Below, piece by piece: positions 5,625 to 6,968 of a stretch of DNA of 6,968 bases. The DNA lies in the NCBI GenBank assembly GCA_047618565.1, contig JBLHKW010000208.1, positions 1-6,968 of the forward strand, read 5' to 3'. The stretch is from JBLHKW01 sp047618565 (GTDB lineage Bacteria > Planctomycetota > UBA1135 > GCA-002686595). How positions within the stretch are numbered: the first letter of the stretch is position 1; every line of letters starts with the position of its first letter. A model generated the notes under the pieces. That model saw only the letters and a program-made list of their open reading frames with translations. It had not been told where the DNA came from and made no database searches. Position numbers and translations under genes: made by a program.

Positions 5625-6640
5625 TCGCGTCGCTCGCCGGCCTCATGAACCGACGCCAAGCTGAGGTGCTCGAGTATCTGATCGAGGAGAACCGTGTTCT
5701 AAAGGAGCAGTTGAAGGGCCGTCGACTCCGGCTGACAGACGATCAGCGTCGGCGCCTCGCGGCCAAAGGCAAGAAGATTGGACGGCGCTTGCTGATGCAG
5801 GTGGCGACCATCGTTACGCCAGACACGATTCTCAGGTGGCATAACCGACTCATCAGAGCGAAGTGGACCTTCCCAGCCAAGCGCGTGGGACGGCCTGGGC
5901 TGATGAAGGAGATCCGCGCGCTGATCATCCGGTTCGCCCGTGAGAACTGCGGCTGGGGCTACACTCGGATCGAGGGCGCTCTCCGCAACGTGGGGCACCG
6001 CGTCGCGCCGACCACCATCCGCAACGTCCTGAAGGCCAACGGCATCAAGCCAGCTCCGGATCGTCCGACGACCTGGAGAGCGTTTCTGAAGACCCACTGG
6101 GATCAGATTGCGGCCACCGACTTCTTCACCATCGAGGTCTGGACGGCGACTGGACTGAAGACCTACTACGTGCTGTTCATGATCGAACTCAGTACAAGGC
6201 GCGTCCATCTGGCCGGCATCACCCGGCACCCGAACGACATGTGGATGGGCTACGCGGCCGAGCGAGCTGCAGCGTTCCTGAAGGGCCGCCGGTTCCTGAT
6301 CTGCGACGGCGACGCAAACTTCCGCTACCGCTTCAAGATCGTCATGGAGGCGGCGGGGATCGATCTCGTCAAGACGCCGTACCGGGCCCCGAACGCCAAC
6401 GCGTATGCCGAACGCTTCGTCCGTTCTATCAGGGAGGAGTGTCTCAGCCGGATGATCCTGTTCGGGGAAGGGCACCTGCGCCGTGTCGTTGACGAGTACC
6501 TGCTCCACTTCAATCACGAGCGGAATCATCAAGGTATCGGCAACGAATTGATCGACGGCGGTGTTGGCGTGGGCACGGGGCCGGTCGAGTGCCGCGAGCG
6601 TGTCGGTGGGCTATTGAAGTTCTACCACCGAGCTGCCTGA
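5585..6640 (+). CDS. Integrase-core (rve, DDE) transposase, IS3/IS481-like
   Basis: Encodes 351 residues. The N-terminal part (about 10-95) with SLAGLMNRRQAEVLEYLIEE, then RLRLTDDQRRRLAAKGK and VTPDTILRWHNRLI is the helix-turn-helix DNA-binding region; CGWGYTRIEGALRNVGH (122-138) is the usual second helix-turn-helix element. The rve catalytic core follows: D179 in AATDFFTIEV, D241 in LICDGDANF and E276 in NAYAERFVRSIREECL, giving a D-D-34-E spacing. The C-terminus ends GGLLKFYHRAA as in many full-length relatives, so the enzyme looks intact. It cuts and joins the ends of its own IS. The second motif reads CDGD where RDRD is usual; the catalytic D is kept. ATG 5585 overlaps the tail of the broken IS5 frame; an in-frame ATG at 5594 is an alternative start. 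I do not assign an ISfinder name. Confidence 0.92.
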   Translation: MAVMAHIYPLQILIASLAGLMNRRQAEVLEYLIEENRVLKEQLKGRRLRLTDDQRRRLAAKGKKIGRRLLMQVATIVTPDTILRWHNRLIRAKWTFPAKRVGRPGLMKEIRALIIRFARENCGWGYTRIEGALRNVGHRVAPTTIRNVLKANGIKPAPDRPTTWRAFLKTHWDQIAATDFFTIEVWTATGLKTYYVLFMIELSTRRVHLAGITRHPNDMWMGYAAERAAAFLKGRRFLICDGDANFRYRFKIVMEAAGIDLVKTPYRAPNANAYAERFVRSIREECLSRMILFGEGHLRRVVDEYLLHFNHERNHQGIGNELIDGGVGVGTGPVECRERVGGLLKFYHRAA

Positions 6641-6758
6641 CGGAAGATGGCGCCGCGGTTGGCTCGAGTCGGTGGGGGAACTGTGCCCGTGTCTCCCGTG
6701 GTTCCGAAAGTCGGCCGTGAATTCATTCGGTGGCCTGGTGCAAGCCGTTGTTCGGGCG

Positions 6759-6787
6759 CGAGTTGGGAGTCGGCCGAATAGATGCAC
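6759..6787 (-). repeat. Putative right terminal inverted repeat of the IS
   Basis: Imperfect inverted match to 5526-5553 with shared outer TGCAC, central TCGGCCGA and inner CGAGTT, needing one gap. It lies 119 bases after the transposase stop, a plausible distance for an IS end. The intervening 6641-6758 shows no gene. Confidence 0.5.
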
Positions 6788-6853
6788 CGTACGGCCGGTT
6801 CGCCAGCGCATGAGCACGGCCAGGCCCCACGCGCGACCTAACCCCAAATAGAA

Positions 6854-6883
6854 GCGAGCGACAGGGAAACCCCCGTCGCTCGC
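6854..6883 (-). terminator. Intrinsic terminator of the glycine-rich protein gene
   Basis: GCGAGCGAC (6854-6862) pairs perfectly with GTCGCTCGC (6875-6883); inside, after one mismatch, GGG pairs with CCC around a 4-base loop. On the minus strand the stem is followed by CTTCTATTT, a weak T-rich run. It lies 29 bases beyond the stop codon of the gene at 6912-6968, matching that gene's orientation. Confidence 0.7.
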
Positions 6884-6911
6884 CTGTCGTATCAGCTAGC
6901 TAGGCTAGTGA

Positions 6912-6968
6912 CTACCAGCGGTCGCCGCCGCCGCCGCCGCCACCACCGTAGCCGCCGCCACCGCCGCC
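6912..6968 (-). CDS. C-terminus of a glycine-rich protein, probably RRM RNA-binding protein (partial)
   Basis: Only the last 18 codons are inside the window. Read on the minus strand they encode six Gly, one Tyr, eight Gly, then Asp-Arg-Trp and TAG. Poly-glycine tails broken by tyrosine and ending in a short Arg/aromatic tip are typical of small bacterial RNA-recognition-motif proteins of the cold-inducible, Rbp-like type, in which an 80-residue RRM precedes the tail. The RRM itself is not visible, so this is inference from the tail alone; another glycine-rich protein is possible. A terminator lies just downstream at 6854-6883, which supports a real gene end here. Confidence 0.6.
   Translation of the reverse strand, partial: GGGGGGYGGGGGGGGDRW

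Larger units (their letters stand above)
5526..6787 (+). mobile_element. Insertion sequence with rve-type DDE transposase
   Basis: I place the ends by matching sequence outside the transposase gene. The left end, 5526-5553 (starting GTGCACAAACTCGGCCGAAC), and the reverse complement of 6759-6787 (starting GTGCATCTATTCGGCCGAC) agree at about 20 of 29 positions, including the outer GTGCA, the block TCGGCCGA and the inner AACTCG. The flanks are CGTATG (5520-5525) and CGTACG (6788-6793), a possible 6-base target duplication with one mismatch. The IS lies directly against the broken IS5-type gene, so it probably inserted into it. The missing IS5 3' half does not reappear to the right, implying a later deletion. 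Bounds are tentative, the presence of an IS is not. Confidence 0.65.

Noticed and set aside
5699..6532. A 277-codon open frame on the minus strand
   Set aside because: It is antisense to the intact transposase, whose DDE motifs establish the true strand.
6921..6968. GCC-rich triplets as a non-coding microsatellite or CRISPR-like repeat
   Set aside because: The unit is a codon repeat in frame with a stop codon and a correctly placed terminator, and there are no spacers.

Overview
This is a high-GC bacterial window, probably from a Gram-negative soil or aquatic lineage of the Myxococcota, Acidobacteriota or Binatota type. That guess rests only on the gene types: a TIGR03862-type flavoprotein, a lysine-rich DNA-binding protein with an AT-hook, an ABC-F ATPase, a glycine-rich RNA-binding-type C-terminus, and transposases of kinds common there. 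No rRNA or marker protein fixes the taxon.

Layout from left to right. Positions 1-747 (+) hold the C-terminal two thirds of a BaiN/HI0933-like flavoprotein whose last ten residues and stop codon lie inside a palindromic repeat (714-807). On the minus strand follow a small basic DNA-binding protein (999-1475), a 392-base spacer with no gene, and a complete ABC-F ATPase (1868-3778). Positions 3779-4498 have no supported gene but are dense in structure: a 185-base imperfect palindrome, a second copy of the 93-base nested palindrome with an extra half-arm, and a strong intrinsic terminator pointing left that has no recognisable minus-strand gene feeding it. A small three-helix membrane protein (4499-4879, +) starts almost on top of an extended -10 box, so it may be leaderless.

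The right third is a transposon graveyard. An IS5-type transposase gene has an early frameshift and has lost its C-terminal half. It is interrupted by an apparently intact insertion sequence encoding a 351-residue DDE (rve) transposase, for which I could draw plausible inverted ends (5526-6787) and near-matching 6-base flanks. A closely similar left end stands alone at 4918-4950. The window closes with a minus-strand terminator and the last 18 codons of a glycine-rich protein, probably an RRM-type RNA-binding protein.

The genes do not form one pathway. They look like independent housekeeping or accessory genes separated by repeats and insertion sequences. I see no convincing new multi-gene system. 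The items most worth following up are the nested palindromic repeat family, the orphan terminator and the related IS ends.
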